Assembly: GCF_008000995.1 (NCBI RefSeq)
Contig: NZ_CP042828.1
Span: 2,532,882 to 2,596,881 of the forward strand
Source of the DNA: Ruania zhangjianzhongii
GTDB lineage: Bacteria; Actinomycetota; Actinomycetes; Actinomycetales; Beutenbergiaceae
Length of the DNA: 64,000 nt
Direction of reading: 5' to 3'
Shown here: positions 1 to 9,166 of the stretch, piece after piece
Position numbering within the stretch: the stretch's first letter is position 1
Layout: every line of letters begins with the position of its first letter
The notes under the pieces: generated by a model
What the model was told of the DNA's origin: nothing
Databases searched by the model: none
The model's input: the letters and a program-made list of their open reading frames with translations, nothing else
Made by a program: the position numbers and the translations under genes

Positions 1-132
1 ATGCTGTACCTGGTGGTGCTCCCCTACGCGCTGAACGCCGTGCTCTGGTTCGCCTTCTACCGCATCTACCCGCGGGACGTGGAACGCCAGGACGCGCGCA
101 CCGATCAGTTCGCCCGCACCGGCACCCTCTGA
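1..132 (+). CDS. 3' end of a membrane transporter (probably MFS/GPH sugar symporter)
   Basis: Only the last 43 codons lie in the window. They encode one hydrophobic segment (LVVLPYALNAVLWFAFY) followed by a charged tail beginning RIYPRDVERQDAR and ending in a TGA stop. The first codon in the window is ATG by chance, and the gene very probably begins upstream. A last transmembrane helix with a short polar C-terminus is usual in major-facilitator and glycoside-pentoside-hexuronide symporters. The gene lies 52 bases before a beta-glucuronidase gene on the same strand, so uptake of a glucuronide or similar glycoside is the likely role. The substrate is an inference from context. Confidence 0.6.
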   Translation: MLYLVVLPYALNAVLWFAFYRIYPRDVERQDARTDQFARTGTL

Positions 133-184
133 TCCCCTGAACTCAGCCCGACCACCTCAACCTCCGCCGTCGAAAGGACCCCCG

Positions 185-1972
185 ATGCGACCCCAGGACA
201 GCCCCACCCGTGAGACCAAGCGGCTGGACGGCCGCTGGCACTTCCTCGCCGACCCCGCCGGCGCCGGCCGCGCCGAGCGCTGGTTCGCCACGCCGCTCCA
301 GGCGCGCGATGGCGTCGAGGAGATGCCCGTCCCCGCCTCCTACAACGACCTGACCACCCGACCCGACCTGCGCGATCACATCGGCGAGGTCTGGTACCAG
401 CGCGAGGTGCGCATCCCGCGCGGCTGGGCCGGGGAACGGATCCTGCTCCGGCTGGAGTCGGCCACCCACCGGGCCACAGTCTGGGTGGGGGAGACCGAGC
501 TCGGTTCGCACGAGGGCGGCTACCTGCCCTTCGATGTGGACCTCACCGATCATGCCCGCGCCGGCGAGCTGGTACGGGTGAGCGTGGCCGTGGACAACCG
601 GCTCACCTGGCAGTCCATCCCGCCGGGCGTGGTGGAGGACACCGACGCCGGCCCGCGGCAGCGCTACTGGCACGACTTCTTCAACTACGCCGGCCTGCAC
701 CGCTCGGTCTGGCTGCACTCGCTGCCGCAGACCCGGATCGAGGACATCACGGTGCTGCCGGACCTGGACGGAGACACCGGGCTGGTGGACTACGCGGTGG
801 AGCACAGTGGCCAGGGCAGCGTGAGCGTGCAGGTGCTGGATGCCTCGGGAGCGGTGGTCGCTTCCGACGACGGCGCAGCCGGGGTGATCAGGATCGCCGG
901 CGTGCACCCGTGGGAAGTGGGGGAGGGCTACCAGTACACGTTGCGGGTCACGCTCAGCTCCGATGGTGAGGTGGCCGATGTCTACGACCAGCGGTTCGGG
1001 GTGCGCACTGTGGCGATCGAGGGCGCGCAGATCCTTCTCAACGGTGAGCCGGTGTATCTGACCGGGTTCGGCATGCACGAGGACCATGTGGCCCGCGGCA
1101 AGGGGTATGACGACGCGTCCTGGAAGCTGGACTTCGAGCTGCTGGACTGGATCGGCGCGAACTCGCTGCGCACCTCGCACTACCCGTACGCCGAGGACGT
1201 GATGGACTACGCCGACGCGCACGGCATCCTGGTGATCGACGAGGCTCCCGCGGTGGGCCTGAACATGGCCATCGGCGGCGGCATCTTCGGCGGCCAGGGC
1301 TACACCACCTTCTCCCCGGACACCGCTAACGAGGCCACCCGGGCGAACCACGCCCAGGTGCTCACCGAGCTGTACCAGCGGGACAAGAACCGCCCGAGCG
1401 TGATCGTCTGGTCGATCGCGAACGAGCCGGAGTCGGACACCGACGCCTCCTATGACTACTTTGCGCCGTTGTTCGCGCACATGCGTTCCCTGGACTCCCG
1501 CCGGCCGGTCGGATACGTGAACGTGATGCTCTCCCCGTACGGCAAGGACAAGCTGGCCGGCCTGTGCGACCTGTACATGCTGAACCGGTACTACGGCTGG
1601 TACGTGGACTCCGGCGACCTCGACAACGCGATGCTGCACCTGCGCGACGAGCTCGGCCAGTGGGCGCAGGACGGGAAGCCGATCCTGATGACCGAGTACG
1701 GTGCGGACACTCTCGCCGGGCTGCACAGTCTCGATGGCGCGACCTGGAGCGAGGAGTACCAGCAGGACCTGCTCGAGGCCACGCACGCGGTGTTCGACGA
1801 GGTCGAGGAGTTCGTCGGCGAGCACATCTGGAACTTCGCCGACTTCCAGACCACCAAGGGCATCATGCGCGTGGACGGCAACAAGAAGGGCGTGTTCACC
1901 CGCGACCGGCGCCCGAAGGCGGCAGCGCACCGGGTGCGGGAGCGGTGGACGCGGATTCGCGGGCGGGCCTGA
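185..1972 (+). CDS. uidA: beta-glucuronidase (glycoside hydrolase family 2)
   Basis: A 595-residue GH2 enzyme that would hydrolyse beta-D-glucuronides in the cytoplasm by the retaining mechanism. The order is the usual one: an N-terminal sugar-binding jelly-roll (about 10-175), an Ig-like middle domain (about 180-270), and a TIM barrel from about 275. The acid/base glutamate is in WSIANEPESD (E414) and the nucleophile in ILMTEYGAD (E504), almost the same numbering as E. coli GusA. Its length matches the family (about 600). ATG 185 follows AAAGGA by a good distance. It follows a transporter tail closely and probably shares its transcript. Some GH2 relatives are galacturonidases or beta-galactosidases, but the NEPE/TEYGADT motifs favour glucuronidase. 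Confidence 0.9.
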   Translation: MRPQDSPTRETKRLDGRWHFLADPAGAGRAERWFATPLQARDGVEEMPVPASYNDLTTRPDLRDHIGEVWYQREVRIPRGWAGERILLRLESATHRATVWVGETELGSHEGGYLPFDVDLTDHARAGELVRVSVAVDNRLTWQSIPPGVVEDTDAGPRQRYWHDFFNYAGLHRSVWLHSLPQTRIEDITVLPDLDGDTGLVDYAVEHSGQGSVSVQVLDASGAVVASDDGAAGVIRIAGVHPWEVGEGYQYTLRVTLSSDGEVADVYDQRFGVRTVAIEGAQILLNGEPVYLTGFGMHEDHVARGKGYDDASWKLDFELLDWIGANSLRTSHYPYAEDVMDYADAHGILVIDEAPAVGLNMAIGGGIFGGQGYTTFSPDTANEATRANHAQVLTELYQRDKNRPSVIVWSIANEPESDTDASYDYFAPLFAHMRSLDSRRPVGYVNVMLSPYGKDKLAGLCDLYMLNRYYGWYVDSGDLDNAMLHLRDELGQWAQDGKPILMTEYGADTLAGLHSLDGATWSEEYQQDLLEATHAVFDEVEEFVGEHIWNFADFQTTKGIMRVDGNKKGVFTRDRRPKAAAHRVRERWTRIRGRA

Positions 1973-2030
1973 TGCCGAGCGCTTCCGCGGAAGTGGTCCT
2001 CGGGGGGGCGGGCACGTACCCGAACGTCCG

Positions 2031-2141
2031 GTCCGGCAGGGTGTTTGGCCCCCGACACCCACCACAACTGGGGGTTCGCCGCTACAGGCGGACGCCTCCA
2101 GTCCGGCAGGGTGTTTGGCCCCCGACACCCACCACAACTGG
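2031..2141. repeat. 41-bp direct repeat, two copies with 70-bp period
   Basis: The same 41 bases begin at 2031 and at 2101 in the space between the beta-glucuronidase stop and the 3' end of the SDR gene. Each copy contains a 6-bp inverted pair (GGGTGT ... ACACCC) around ten bases. The copies are identical over 41 bases and diverge after that. They do not code for anything recognisable. They could be a small mobile repeat, or act as tandem terminators between two convergent genes. Confidence 0.75.
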
Positions 2142-2198
2142 CGGTTCACGACCGACGGCGGAGCTCACCCGTGCGCGCATGGGTCGCCGGGGTGGGGC

Positions 2199-2957
2199 TC
2201 ACGCGCCGGTCAGGTAGCCACCGTCGACCGGGAGGGTGACCCCGGTGATGAAGCCAGCGCGGTCGCTGAGGAGCGCGGCGACGGCGAAGCCGACCTCTTC
2301 GGGCTCGCCGACCCGCTTCATCGCTTGCGGAGCGATCAGTCCGTCCACGAAATCCTTCGGAGAGGCGTCCATCAACGGCGTCCGGATGGCGTTCGGGGCC
2401 ACGGCGTTGATGCGCACACCGCGGCCGCTGTACTCCAGCGCGGCGTTCTTGGTCAGCCCGACGATGCCGTGCTTGCTGGCGGTGTACGGGCTGATCAGGT
2501 CCACACCGGTGAGCCCAGCCACCGAGGCGACGTTTACGATCGAGCCGGCACCGGCCGTGAGCATCTGCGGGATCGCGTGCTTCAGGCCGAGGAAGACGCC
2601 CTTGAGGTTGATGCCGATGACCTGGTCGAACTCCTCCGGACTCACCTCGGCGAGAGGCTTGTGAATGGCGATACCGGCATTGTTGACGGCGAAGTCCAAG
2701 GCGCCGAAGATCTCCACTGTGCGCTGCACCAGCGCGGCGACCTCATCGCTGGAGGTGACGTCCGCCGGCACCCATTCCGCGCGCCCGCCGCCGGCGCGGA
2801 TGGCCTCGACGGTCTCCTGCCCACCCGCGGCGGCCGACGGCAGGTCCGAGACCACCACCTGGGCACCCTCCCGGGCCAGCTCCCGGGCGATCCCACGGCC
2901 AATACCTCCGGCCGATCCGGTGACGAATCCCGACTTTCCTTCGACCAGCAGTGCCAC
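2199..2957 (-). CDS. SDR-family NAD(P)-dependent oxidoreductase
   Basis: A 252-residue classical short-chain dehydrogenase that would oxidise or reduce an alcohol/ketone in the cytosol. The nucleotide-binding glycine motif is GSAGGIGRG near the N-terminus. NNAG follows, then the catalytic Ser and YxxxK in VNVASVAG ... YTASKHG. The C-terminus GFITGVTLPVDGGY is typical of 3-oxoacyl-ACP reductase-like and glucose dehydrogenase-like members. I chose GTG 2957 rather than an upstream ATG because GGAGGAGCG sits 3 bases before it. The start is 26 bases from a perfect inverted repeat (2983-3000) that probably serves as an operator. The substrate cannot be told from sequence. Confidence 0.88.
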   Translation of the reverse strand: MALLVEGKSGFVTGSAGGIGRGIARELAREGAQVVVSDLPSAAAGGQETVEAIRAGGGRAEWVPADVTSSDEVAALVQRTVEIFGALDFAVNNAGIAIHKPLAEVSPEEFDQVIGINLKGVFLGLKHAIPQMLTAGAGSIVNVASVAGLTGVDLISPYTASKHGIVGLTKNAALEYSGRGVRINAVAPNAIRTPLMDASPKDFVDGLIAPQAMKRVGEPEEVGFAVAALLSDRAGFITGVTLPVDGGYLTGA

Positions 2958-2982
2958 GTTCGCTCCTCCCATAGACCACATA

Positions 2983-3000
2983 TAGATGCATACGCATCTA
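2983..3000. promoter_or_regulatory. operator-like inverted repeat between divergent genes
   Basis: TAGATGC and GCATCTA form perfect 7-bp arms around ATAC. The site lies just upstream of the SDR start on the minus strand and about 80 bases upstream of the PPOX start on the plus strand. Its size, AT content and place suit a dimeric repressor of MarR/TetR type. No regulator gene is next to it. Confidence 0.6.
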
Positions 3001-3082
3001 CTTTGGTCAACACCGCGGGCACGGTGTTATTCCCACGGGCGTGGGACTGCGAACCCCGAGGCCACAGTGCTACACCTGGCAG

Positions 3083-3493
3083 ATGGAGATCAACGACGCC
3101 CTCAAGTTCGTCCGGAAGAACCACCACGCGGTGCTGGCCACACGGCGCAGTCACGGTGAGATCCAGCAGTCCCCGGTGCTCGCCGTCGCCGACGAAGCCG
3201 GCCGGGTGCTGATCAGCACCCGGGAGACTGCGATGAAGGTGCGCCACCTTCGGCGCGAGCCCCGCGCCTGGCTCTGTGCGTTGCCGGACACCTTTTTCGG
3301 TGCCTGGGTGCAGATCACCGGAGGCGTGCAGATCGTCTCGCTCCCCGAGGCGATGGACCTGCTCATCGACTACTACCGGCTCGCCAACGGCGAGCACGAG
3401 GACTGGGACGAGTACCGGGCGGCGATGGAGGAGGAGAAGCGCTGCGTCGTCGTGATCACCCCGGAACAGGTGGGGCCGACGATCAGCGGATGA
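3083..3493 (+). CDS. PPOX-class F420/FMN-dependent oxidoreductase
   Basis: A 136-residue split-barrel protein of the pyridoxamine 5'-phosphate oxidase superfamily, like the actinobacterial F420-dependent TIGR03618 group. The N-terminus (ALKFVRKNHHAVLATRRSHG) and the following PVL ... GRVLISTRETAMKVRHLRREPRA pattern are characteristic. Length is normal for the group. ATG 3083 is preferred to an upstream GTG because a -10-like TACACC ends 6 bases before it, which would give a leaderless message. It diverges from the SDR gene across an operator-like palindrome, so the two may be controlled together. The flavin (F420 or FMN) and the substrate are not certain. Confidence 0.82.
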   Translation: MEINDALKFVRKNHHAVLATRRSHGEIQQSPVLAVADEAGRVLISTRETAMKVRHLRREPRAWLCALPDTFFGAWVQITGGVQIVSLPEAMDLLIDYYRLANGEHEDWDEYRAAMEEEKRCVVVITPEQVGPTISG

Positions 3494-3643
3494 TCCAGCT
3501 CGCGGCGCCCGGATCAGCGGACGATCCGGCGGGCGGCCAACCGGATCTGATCCGACCCACCCTCGCCGCGCCCGCTGGTGGCACCCAGGTGGCTGTGTTA
3601 GACAGTGACGCGTAATGATCACATTGCCGTGAAGGGACTACCC

Positions 3644-5275
3644 ATGCCCCCCGTTGGACAACGACGCCGCGCAGCCGGGCTGATCGCCACTGCCGGTGCC
3701 CTGGCCCTGGTGCTCACCTCCTGCGCCGATACCGAAGACATCGATGGCGGCGGTGACGGTGACGGGGGTGGGAACATCTCCGTCGGCACCACCGACACTG
3801 TCACCAACCTGGACCCGGCCGGCTCCTACGACCACGGCTCCACCGCGATCCACACCCAGGTGTACCCGTACCTGATGAACACTCCGTACGGCAGCCCGGA
3901 TGTGGAGCCTGGTATCGCCGAATCGGCCGAGTTCACCTCACCGACCGAGTTCACCGTGACGCTGCCCGAGGGCCTGACGTTCGCGAACGGCAACGAGCTG
4001 ACCGGCTCGGACGTGAAGTTCAGCTTCGACCGGATGCTCGGCATTGCCGACCCGAACGGCCCGTCCTCGCTACTGGCGAACCTGGACAGTACGGAACTGG
4101 TGGACGACCTCACCGTCACCTTCCACCTGACGAATCCGAACGATCAGATCTTCCCGCAGGTGCTGTCCTCCTCAGCCGGCCCGATCGTGGACGAGGATGT
4201 GTTCGCCGAGAACGAGCTCACCCCGGCCGAGGAGATCGTGGAGGGCAACGCGTTCGCCGGCCAGTACGTGATCACCGACTACAGCGAGAACGAACTGGTG
4301 CAGTTCGCCCCGTTCGAGGACTACCAGGGCCTGCTCGGCCCGGCGGAGAACGACGGCGTCACGCTCAGCTACTACACCAACGAGACCGACATGAAGCTCG
4401 CCGTCCAGGAAGGCACCATCGACGTGGCCGGCCGCTCGCTCGGCCCCACCGACCTGGAGGACCTCTCCGGTAACGAGAACCTCACCATCCATGACGGCCC
4501 CGGTGGGGAGATCCGCTACCTGGTGTTCAACTTCAACACCCAGCCCTTCGGCGCGGAGACGAACAACGCCGATGAGGACAAGGCCCTGGCCGTGCGGCAG
4601 GCGATCGCGCACCTGATCGACCGCCAGCCGCTGTCCGAGGAGATCTACGCCGGCTCGTACACCCCCTTGTACTCCTACGTGCCCGAAGGCCTCACTGGAG
4701 CCACCCAACCGCTGATGGAGCTCTACGGTGACGGTGAGGGCGGACCGGCCCCGGACCGCGCCGTGCAGGTGCTCGAGGACGCCGGGGTCGACACACCGGT
4801 CACCTTGAACCTGCAGTACAACTCCGACCACTACGGCAACTCCTCCGACGAGGAGTACGCGATGATCGAGAGCCAGCTGGAGGCCGACGGGCTGTTCGAT
4901 GTCAACCTCTCCCAGACCCTCTGGGACACCTACAACACCCAGCGCACCCAGGACGCCTACCCGGTACACCAGCTCGGCTGGTTCCCGGACTACTCCGACG
5001 CCGACACCTACCTCACGCCTTTCTTCCTGCCAGAGAACTTCCTGGTGAACCACTACGAGAACGACGAGGTCACCGAGCTGATCCAGGCCCAGGCCACCAC
5101 CGAGGACGAAGAAGAACGCGCCGGGATGATCGAGGACGTGCAGGCGGCCGTGGCCGAGGACCTGTCCACGTTGCCGTTCCTGCAGGGCGCGCAGGTGGCG
5201 GTCGCGCAGCAGGACATCGAAGGTGTGACGTTGGACGCGTCCTTCAAGCTCCGTTTCGCCCCGATGCACCGCTGA
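3644..5275 (+). CDS. ABC transporter substrate-binding lipoprotein, peptide/nickel type (SBP_bac_5)
   Basis: A 543-residue extracytoplasmic binding protein for a peptide-type ABC importer. The N-terminus has basic residues, a hydrophobic stretch and the lipobox VLTSC, followed by a Gly/Asp-rich linker (GGGDGDGGG), so it should be anchored as a lipoprotein. The body shows the family's TDTVTNLDPAGSYD start and the conserved WFPDYSDADTYL region near the C-terminus. ATG 3644 is preferred to GTG 3605 because GAAGGGA lies at the right distance. It is the first gene of a four-gene cluster ending with a double ATPase. The ligand could be an oligopeptide or a sugar; many such systems near glycosidases carry oligosaccharides. 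Confidence 0.88.
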   Translation: MPPVGQRRRAAGLIATAGALALVLTSCADTEDIDGGGDGDGGGNISVGTTDTVTNLDPAGSYDHGSTAIHTQVYPYLMNTPYGSPDVEPGIAESAEFTSPTEFTVTLPEGLTFANGNELTGSDVKFSFDRMLGIADPNGPSSLLANLDSTELVDDLTVTFHLTNPNDQIFPQVLSSSAGPIVDEDVFAENELTPAEEIVEGNAFAGQYVITDYSENELVQFAPFEDYQGLLGPAENDGVTLSYYTNETDMKLAVQEGTIDVAGRSLGPTDLEDLSGNENLTIHDGPGGEIRYLVFNFNTQPFGAETNNADEDKALAVRQAIAHLIDRQPLSEEIYAGSYTPLYSYVPEGLTGATQPLMELYGDGEGGPAPDRAVQVLEDAGVDTPVTLNLQYNSDHYGNSSDEEYAMIESQLEADGLFDVNLSQTLWDTYNTQRTQDAYPVHQLGWFPDYSDADTYLTPFFLPENFLVNHYENDEVTELIQAQATTEDEEERAGMIEDVQAAVAEDLSTLPFLQGAQVAVAQQDIEGVTLDASFKLRFAPMHR

Positions 5276-5278
5276 CCG

Positions 5279-6346
5279 TTGACGATCGCCGACGAGAGGA
5301 CGGTCGGAGCCAGCAAGGCGCCTGGCTCCGGCCTCGGCCGCTACATCCTCATCCGCTTCCTGCTGATCATCCCGACCGTGTTCATCCTGGTCACCCTGGT
5401 GTTCTTCATGATGCGGGTGGTCGGAGACCCGATCAGCGCCTCGATGGGCGGCCGGCTCACCCCGGCCCAGCTGGCTGAACGCCTGGCCGAAGCCGGCTAC
5501 GACCGGCCGGTGATCGTGCAGTACGGGGAGTATCTGGGCCAGATCTTCACCGGTGACTTCGGCCGCACGCTCACCGACAACCGGGCGATCGGTGACATCC
5601 TCGCCAACTACGGCGCCGCCACCCTGGAGCTGGTGCTCTACGCCATGGTGGTGGCGCTGGTGGTGGGGATCCCGTTCGGGATGCTGGCCGCCTACCTGCG
5701 CGACCGGTGGCCGGACGCGGTGCTGCGGATCTTCGCGATCCTGTGCTACGCGACCCCGGTGTTCTTCGCCGGACTGCTGCTGAAGCTGGTGTTCTCGGTG
5801 TGGCTGGGCTGGCTCCCGCTGTCCGGCCGAGCGAGCCCCCAGGTACAGCTGGTCCTGGACCGGATCGCCGGCTCCAGCGGGATCAACCTGCTCGACGCAC
5901 TCCGCACCGGCCGGTGGGACCTGATCTCCGACGTGCTCGCCCACGCCGTGCTGCCGGCGATCGCCCTGGGTCTGCTGACCGCCGGGGTGTTCCTCCGGCT
6001 GGTGCGGACCAACGTGATCGGCACCCTCGGCCGGGACTACGTCGACGCCGCACGCTCGCGCGGGGTGAAGGAGTCCCGGCTGGTGCGCAAGCACGCCTAC
6101 AAGCCGGCGCTGATCCCGATCATCACCGTGATGGGGATGCAGATCGCGATGATGCTGGGTGGGGCGGTGCTCACCGAGACGACCTTCCAGTGGCGCGGAC
6201 TGGGTTTCGAGCTGGTGCGCTATCTCGGCGCACGAGACTTCGTCGCCGTGCAGGGGATCGTGGCTTTGCTGGCGGTGATCGTGGCGGTGACGAACTTCAT
6301 CGTGGACGTGGTCGCTGCGCTGATCGACCCGAGGGTGAGGTACTGA
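5279..6346 (+). CDS. ABC transporter permease (DppB/OppB type)
   Basis: A 355-residue inner-membrane permease with about six transmembrane segments. The N-terminus RYILIRFLLIIPTVFILVT is the usual first helix of DppB proteins. The EAA loop that contacts the ATPase is at GRDYVDAARSRGVKES (about residues 255-270). The start is TTG 5279, three bases after the binding-protein stop, with no clear ribosome site, which suggests translational coupling. The next permease begins at 6348. Confidence 0.87.
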   Translation: MTIADERTVGASKAPGSGLGRYILIRFLLIIPTVFILVTLVFFMMRVVGDPISASMGGRLTPAQLAERLAEAGYDRPVIVQYGEYLGQIFTGDFGRTLTDNRAIGDILANYGAATLELVLYAMVVALVVGIPFGMLAAYLRDRWPDAVLRIFAILCYATPVFFAGLLLKLVFSVWLGWLPLSGRASPQVQLVLDRIAGSSGINLLDALRTGRWDLISDVLAHAVLPAIALGLLTAGVFLRLVRTNVIGTLGRDYVDAARSRGVKESRLVRKHAYKPALIPIITVMGMQIAMMLGGAVLTETTFQWRGLGFELVRYLGARDFVAVQGIVALLAVIVAVTNFIVDVVAALIDPRVRY

Positions 6347-6347
6347 G

Positions 6348-7385
6348 ATGAACGAGACGTCCCTCTCCGCACGCCTGCCGGTGATCCGCCAGCTGCGCCA
6401 GTCGGTGGGGCTGCAGCGGGGCATGCTGGTGGCCGGCCTCGGGCTCAGCCTGATGTTCGTGCTGATGGCCGTGCTGGCACCGGTGATCACTCCGTACCGG
6501 TACAACCAGCTCGCCGACGACGCGGGCAACTTCGCCCGCCAGGCACCCCCCGGCGACGGTCACCTGTGGGGCACCACCGTGGGCGGTTACGACGTGTTCT
6601 CCCGGGTGATCTGGGGTGCCCAGACCGCGCTGTCCACAGTGGTTATCGCTGTGGTGGCAGCCCTGTTCGTCGGTGTGCTGCTCGGTCTGCTCTCCGGGTA
6701 TCTGGGCGGTTGGCTGGACCGGGTGCTGGTCACCATCGCCGACGCGGTCTACGCGTTCCCCACGCTGCTGCTGGCGATCGTCATCTCGATCATGATCTCC
6801 GGTGGGCAGTCCTCGAAGTGGGGCGGCATCATCGCCGCGGCGTTGGCGCTGACGGTGGTGTTCATCCCGCAGTACTTCCGGGTGGTGCGTGCCGAGGCAG
6901 TCCGGTTGAAGGCGGAGCCGTTCGTGGAGGCCGCCCAGGTGATCGGCACCCCGACGGGGCGGATCCTGTCCCGGCACGTGCTGCGCAACGCCACCCGTTC
7001 ACTCCCGCTGATCATCACCCTGAACGCCTCCGAGGCGATCATCACCCTCGCCGGACTGGGTTTCCTCGGGTTCGGCATCGTGCCGACGGCGGCCGCCGAG
7101 TGGGGCTACGACCTGAACCGGGCGATCTCGGACGTGGCCTCCGGGATCTGGTGGACCGGCGTGTTCCCCGGTGCGGCCATCGTGCTGCTGGTGCTCGGTA
7201 TCACCCTGGTGGGGGAGAGCCTGAACGACCTGGCCGACCCACGGCTGCGGATCCGCCGCCGGGTGATCGGCGGGGCGAGCATCGAACCGGTCACCGAGCC
7301 GGAGCTGGACGCCGCGGCAGGCGAGCAGCCCAGCTCCGCCGAGGACACCGTCGAGACGGACCGGCCCGAGGGAGAGCAACGATGA
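6348..7385 (+). CDS. ABC transporter permease (DppC/OppC type)
   Basis: A 345-residue partner permease. A cytoplasmic N-terminal arm leads into a first helix (about 20-50), then a periplasmic stretch with GTTVGGYDVFSRVIWG, the typical DppC signature GTDxxGRDxxSRxxxG in slightly altered form. The EAA loop lies around FVEAAQVIGTPTGRI. The C-terminal tail after about residue 305 is acidic and variable. The stop overlaps the start of the ATPase gene by ATGA, a mark of coupled translation. Confidence 0.88.
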   Translation: MNETSLSARLPVIRQLRQSVGLQRGMLVAGLGLSLMFVLMAVLAPVITPYRYNQLADDAGNFARQAPPGDGHLWGTTVGGYDVFSRVIWGAQTALSTVVIAVVAALFVGVLLGLLSGYLGGWLDRVLVTIADAVYAFPTLLLAIVISIMISGGQSSKWGGIIAAALALTVVFIPQYFRVVRAEAVRLKAEPFVEAAQVIGTPTGRILSRHVLRNATRSLPLIITLNASEAIITLAGLGFLGFGIVPTAAAEWGYDLNRAISDVASGIWWTGVFPGAAIVLLVLGITLVGESLNDLADPRLRIRRRVIGGASIEPVTEPELDAAAGEQPSSAEDTVETDRPEGEQR

Positions 7386-9088
7386 CCCAGCCGACCCCTA
7401 CCCCCGGTGCGGGACCTGGCCAGGCCGGCTCCGCCGTCGTCGATATCCGGAACCTGCAGATCACCTTTGCCACCGACGCTGCACCGGTGCACGCGGTCAA
7501 GGGGGTGGATCTGGCGGTCCGGCCCGGGGAGGTGCTCGCCGTGGTGGGCGAGTCCGGATCCGGCAAGACGGTCACCGGCAAGTCCGTGCTCGGGCTGCTG
7601 CCGGAGACCGCGACAGTGGAGGGCGCCGTGCTGCTCGATGGCCGGGATGTGGTCACGCTGTCCCGTGCGGACCTGCGGGCGATCCGGGGCAGGGATGCGG
7701 CGATGGTGTTCCAGGAACCGTCCTCGGCGCTGAACCCGGTGTACCCGGTCGGCTGGCAGATTGCCGAAGGGCTGCGGGCGCACGGCACGCACTCGAAGAA
7801 GCAGGCCCGCGCGAAGGCGATCGAGGTGCTCGACCGGGTGGGCATCCCCGAGCCGGAGAAGCGGATCGACCACTACCCGCACCAGTTCTCCGGCGGGCAG
7901 AAGCAGCGGATCGTGATCGCGATGGCGCTGGTGCTCGGGCCCAAGGTGATCGTGGCCGACGAGCCGACCACGGCGCTCGACGTCACCGTGCAGGCGGAGA
8001 TCCTGGACCTGCTCCGCCGGGTGCGCACCGAGTTCGGCACGTCGATCGTGCTGATCACGCACAACATGGGCGTGGTGGCCGACCTTGCCGACCGGGTGGC
8101 GGTGATGTACCAGGGCCGGGTGGTGGAAGAGGCCCCAGCGCGGGAGCTGTTCGCCGCACCGGAGCACGAGTACACCCGGGCGCTGCTCGCCGCTGTGCCG
8201 AGACTCCGGGCCGAGAGCGCGGCGCGTGCGGCTGAGCCGGTTCCGGAACAGCATTCCGGCGACGGCGGAGCTCCCCTGGTGCAGGCCAGTGGCCTGGAGG
8301 TGGTCTACCCGGGGCGGTTGGGCCGGCCCGGGTTCCACGCGGTGAAGAATGCCTCGTTCGCGATCAGCCCCGGGGAGGTGCTCGGGCTGGTGGGGGAGTC
8401 CGGCTCGGGTAAGACCACCATCGGGCGCGCGATCGCCGGGCTGACCTCGGCCACCGGCGGATCACTGCAGGTACTCGGGCACGAGATGGTCGGTTTCCGG
8501 GAGCGCCAGTTCCGACCGCTTCGGGCCCGGATCGGGTTCGTGTTCCAGGATCCGGCGACCTCGTTCAACCCGTTGCTGACCATCGAGGACTGCATCGCCG
8601 AACCGTTGGCCGTGCACACCTCCGCCGATCCGCGAGAGGTGCGCACCCGGGTGGGCGAGCTGCTCGATGCCGTGCACCTGCCGCAGCATTTCGCTGCACG
8701 GTACCCGCACGAGCTCTCCGGTGGGCAGCGGCAGCGCGCCAGCCTGGCCCGGGCGCTGGCCCTGGACCCGGTGCTGCTGGTGGCCGATGAACCGACCTCC
8801 GCCCTGGACGTGTCCGTGCAGGCCCGCGTGCTCGAGGTGTTCACCGAGCTGCAGGAACGGCTCGGGTTCGCCACGCTGTTCATCAGCCACGACCTGGCGG
8901 TGGTAGGGATGCTCGCGCAACGCATCGCCGTGCTGTACCGCGGGGAGCTGGTGGAGATGGGGGAGTGTCGGCAGGTGCTCACCGACCCGCAGCACCCCTA
9001 CACGCAGCGGCTGCTGGCGTCGGTGCCGGTGCCGGACCCGGTGGAGCAGGAGCGGCGTCGGGAGGCGCTGGCCGGGTTGGCGGAGTGA
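7382..9088 (+). CDS. fused ABC ATPase, two nucleotide-binding domains (DppD-DppF type)
   Basis: A 568-residue protein with two complete ABC ATPase domains, powering the peptide-type importer. Domain one has Walker A GESGSGKT, signature FSGGQKQR and Walker B VIVADEPTTALD. Domain two, from about residue 300, has GESGSGKTTIGR, LSGGQRQR and LLVADEPTSALD. Separate DppD and DppF proteins are usual, and fusions of this kind are common in Actinobacteria. ATG 7382 overlaps the permease stop. A hairpin that could stop transcription lies at 9145-9164. Confidence 0.9.
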   Translation: MTQPTPTPGAGPGQAGSAVVDIRNLQITFATDAAPVHAVKGVDLAVRPGEVLAVVGESGSGKTVTGKSVLGLLPETATVEGAVLLDGRDVVTLSRADLRAIRGRDAAMVFQEPSSALNPVYPVGWQIAEGLRAHGTHSKKQARAKAIEVLDRVGIPEPEKRIDHYPHQFSGGQKQRIVIAMALVLGPKVIVADEPTTALDVTVQAEILDLLRRVRTEFGTSIVLITHNMGVVADLADRVAVMYQGRVVEEAPARELFAAPEHEYTRALLAAVPRLRAESAARAAEPVPEQHSGDGGAPLVQASGLEVVYPGRLGRPGFHAVKNASFAISPGEVLGLVGESGSGKTTIGRAIAGLTSATGGSLQVLGHEMVGFRERQFRPLRARIGFVFQDPATSFNPLLTIEDCIAEPLAVHTSADPREVRTRVGELLDAVHLPQHFAARYPHELSGGQRQRASLARALALDPVLLVADEPTSALDVSVQARVLEVFTELQERLGFATLFISHDLAVVGMLAQRIAVLYRGELVEMGECRQVLTDPQHPYTQRLLASVPVPDPVEQERRREALAGLAE

Positions 9089-9144
9089 GGGCTGGGTCGG
9101 CGCGCGGCGGTGACGCGCGGTGGTCGCGCGTGGCGGTGACGCTC

Positions 9145-9164
9145 GACGCTCCCGCGTGAGCGTC
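9145..9164. terminator. hairpin between convergent genes
   Basis: GACGCTC and GAGCGTC form a perfect 7-bp stem around CCGCGT, between the end of the ABC ATPase gene (+) and the end of a small membrane protein gene (-). There is no T run, so it would be an L-shaped actinobacterial terminator serving both directions. Confidence 0.5.
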
Positions 9165-9166
9165 TG

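Noticed and set aside
143-2149. Long open frame (over 660 codons) opposite uidA
   Set aside because: It mirrors the GH2 gene, is rich in Arg/Val/His/Gln repeats with no domain, and has no ribosome site. Such frames are common opposite high-GC genes.
4172-6529. 785-codon open frame opposite the peptide ABC genes
   Set aside because: It spans two well-supported genes on the other strand and has the low-complexity His/Gln/Arg/Gly make-up of an antisense shadow.
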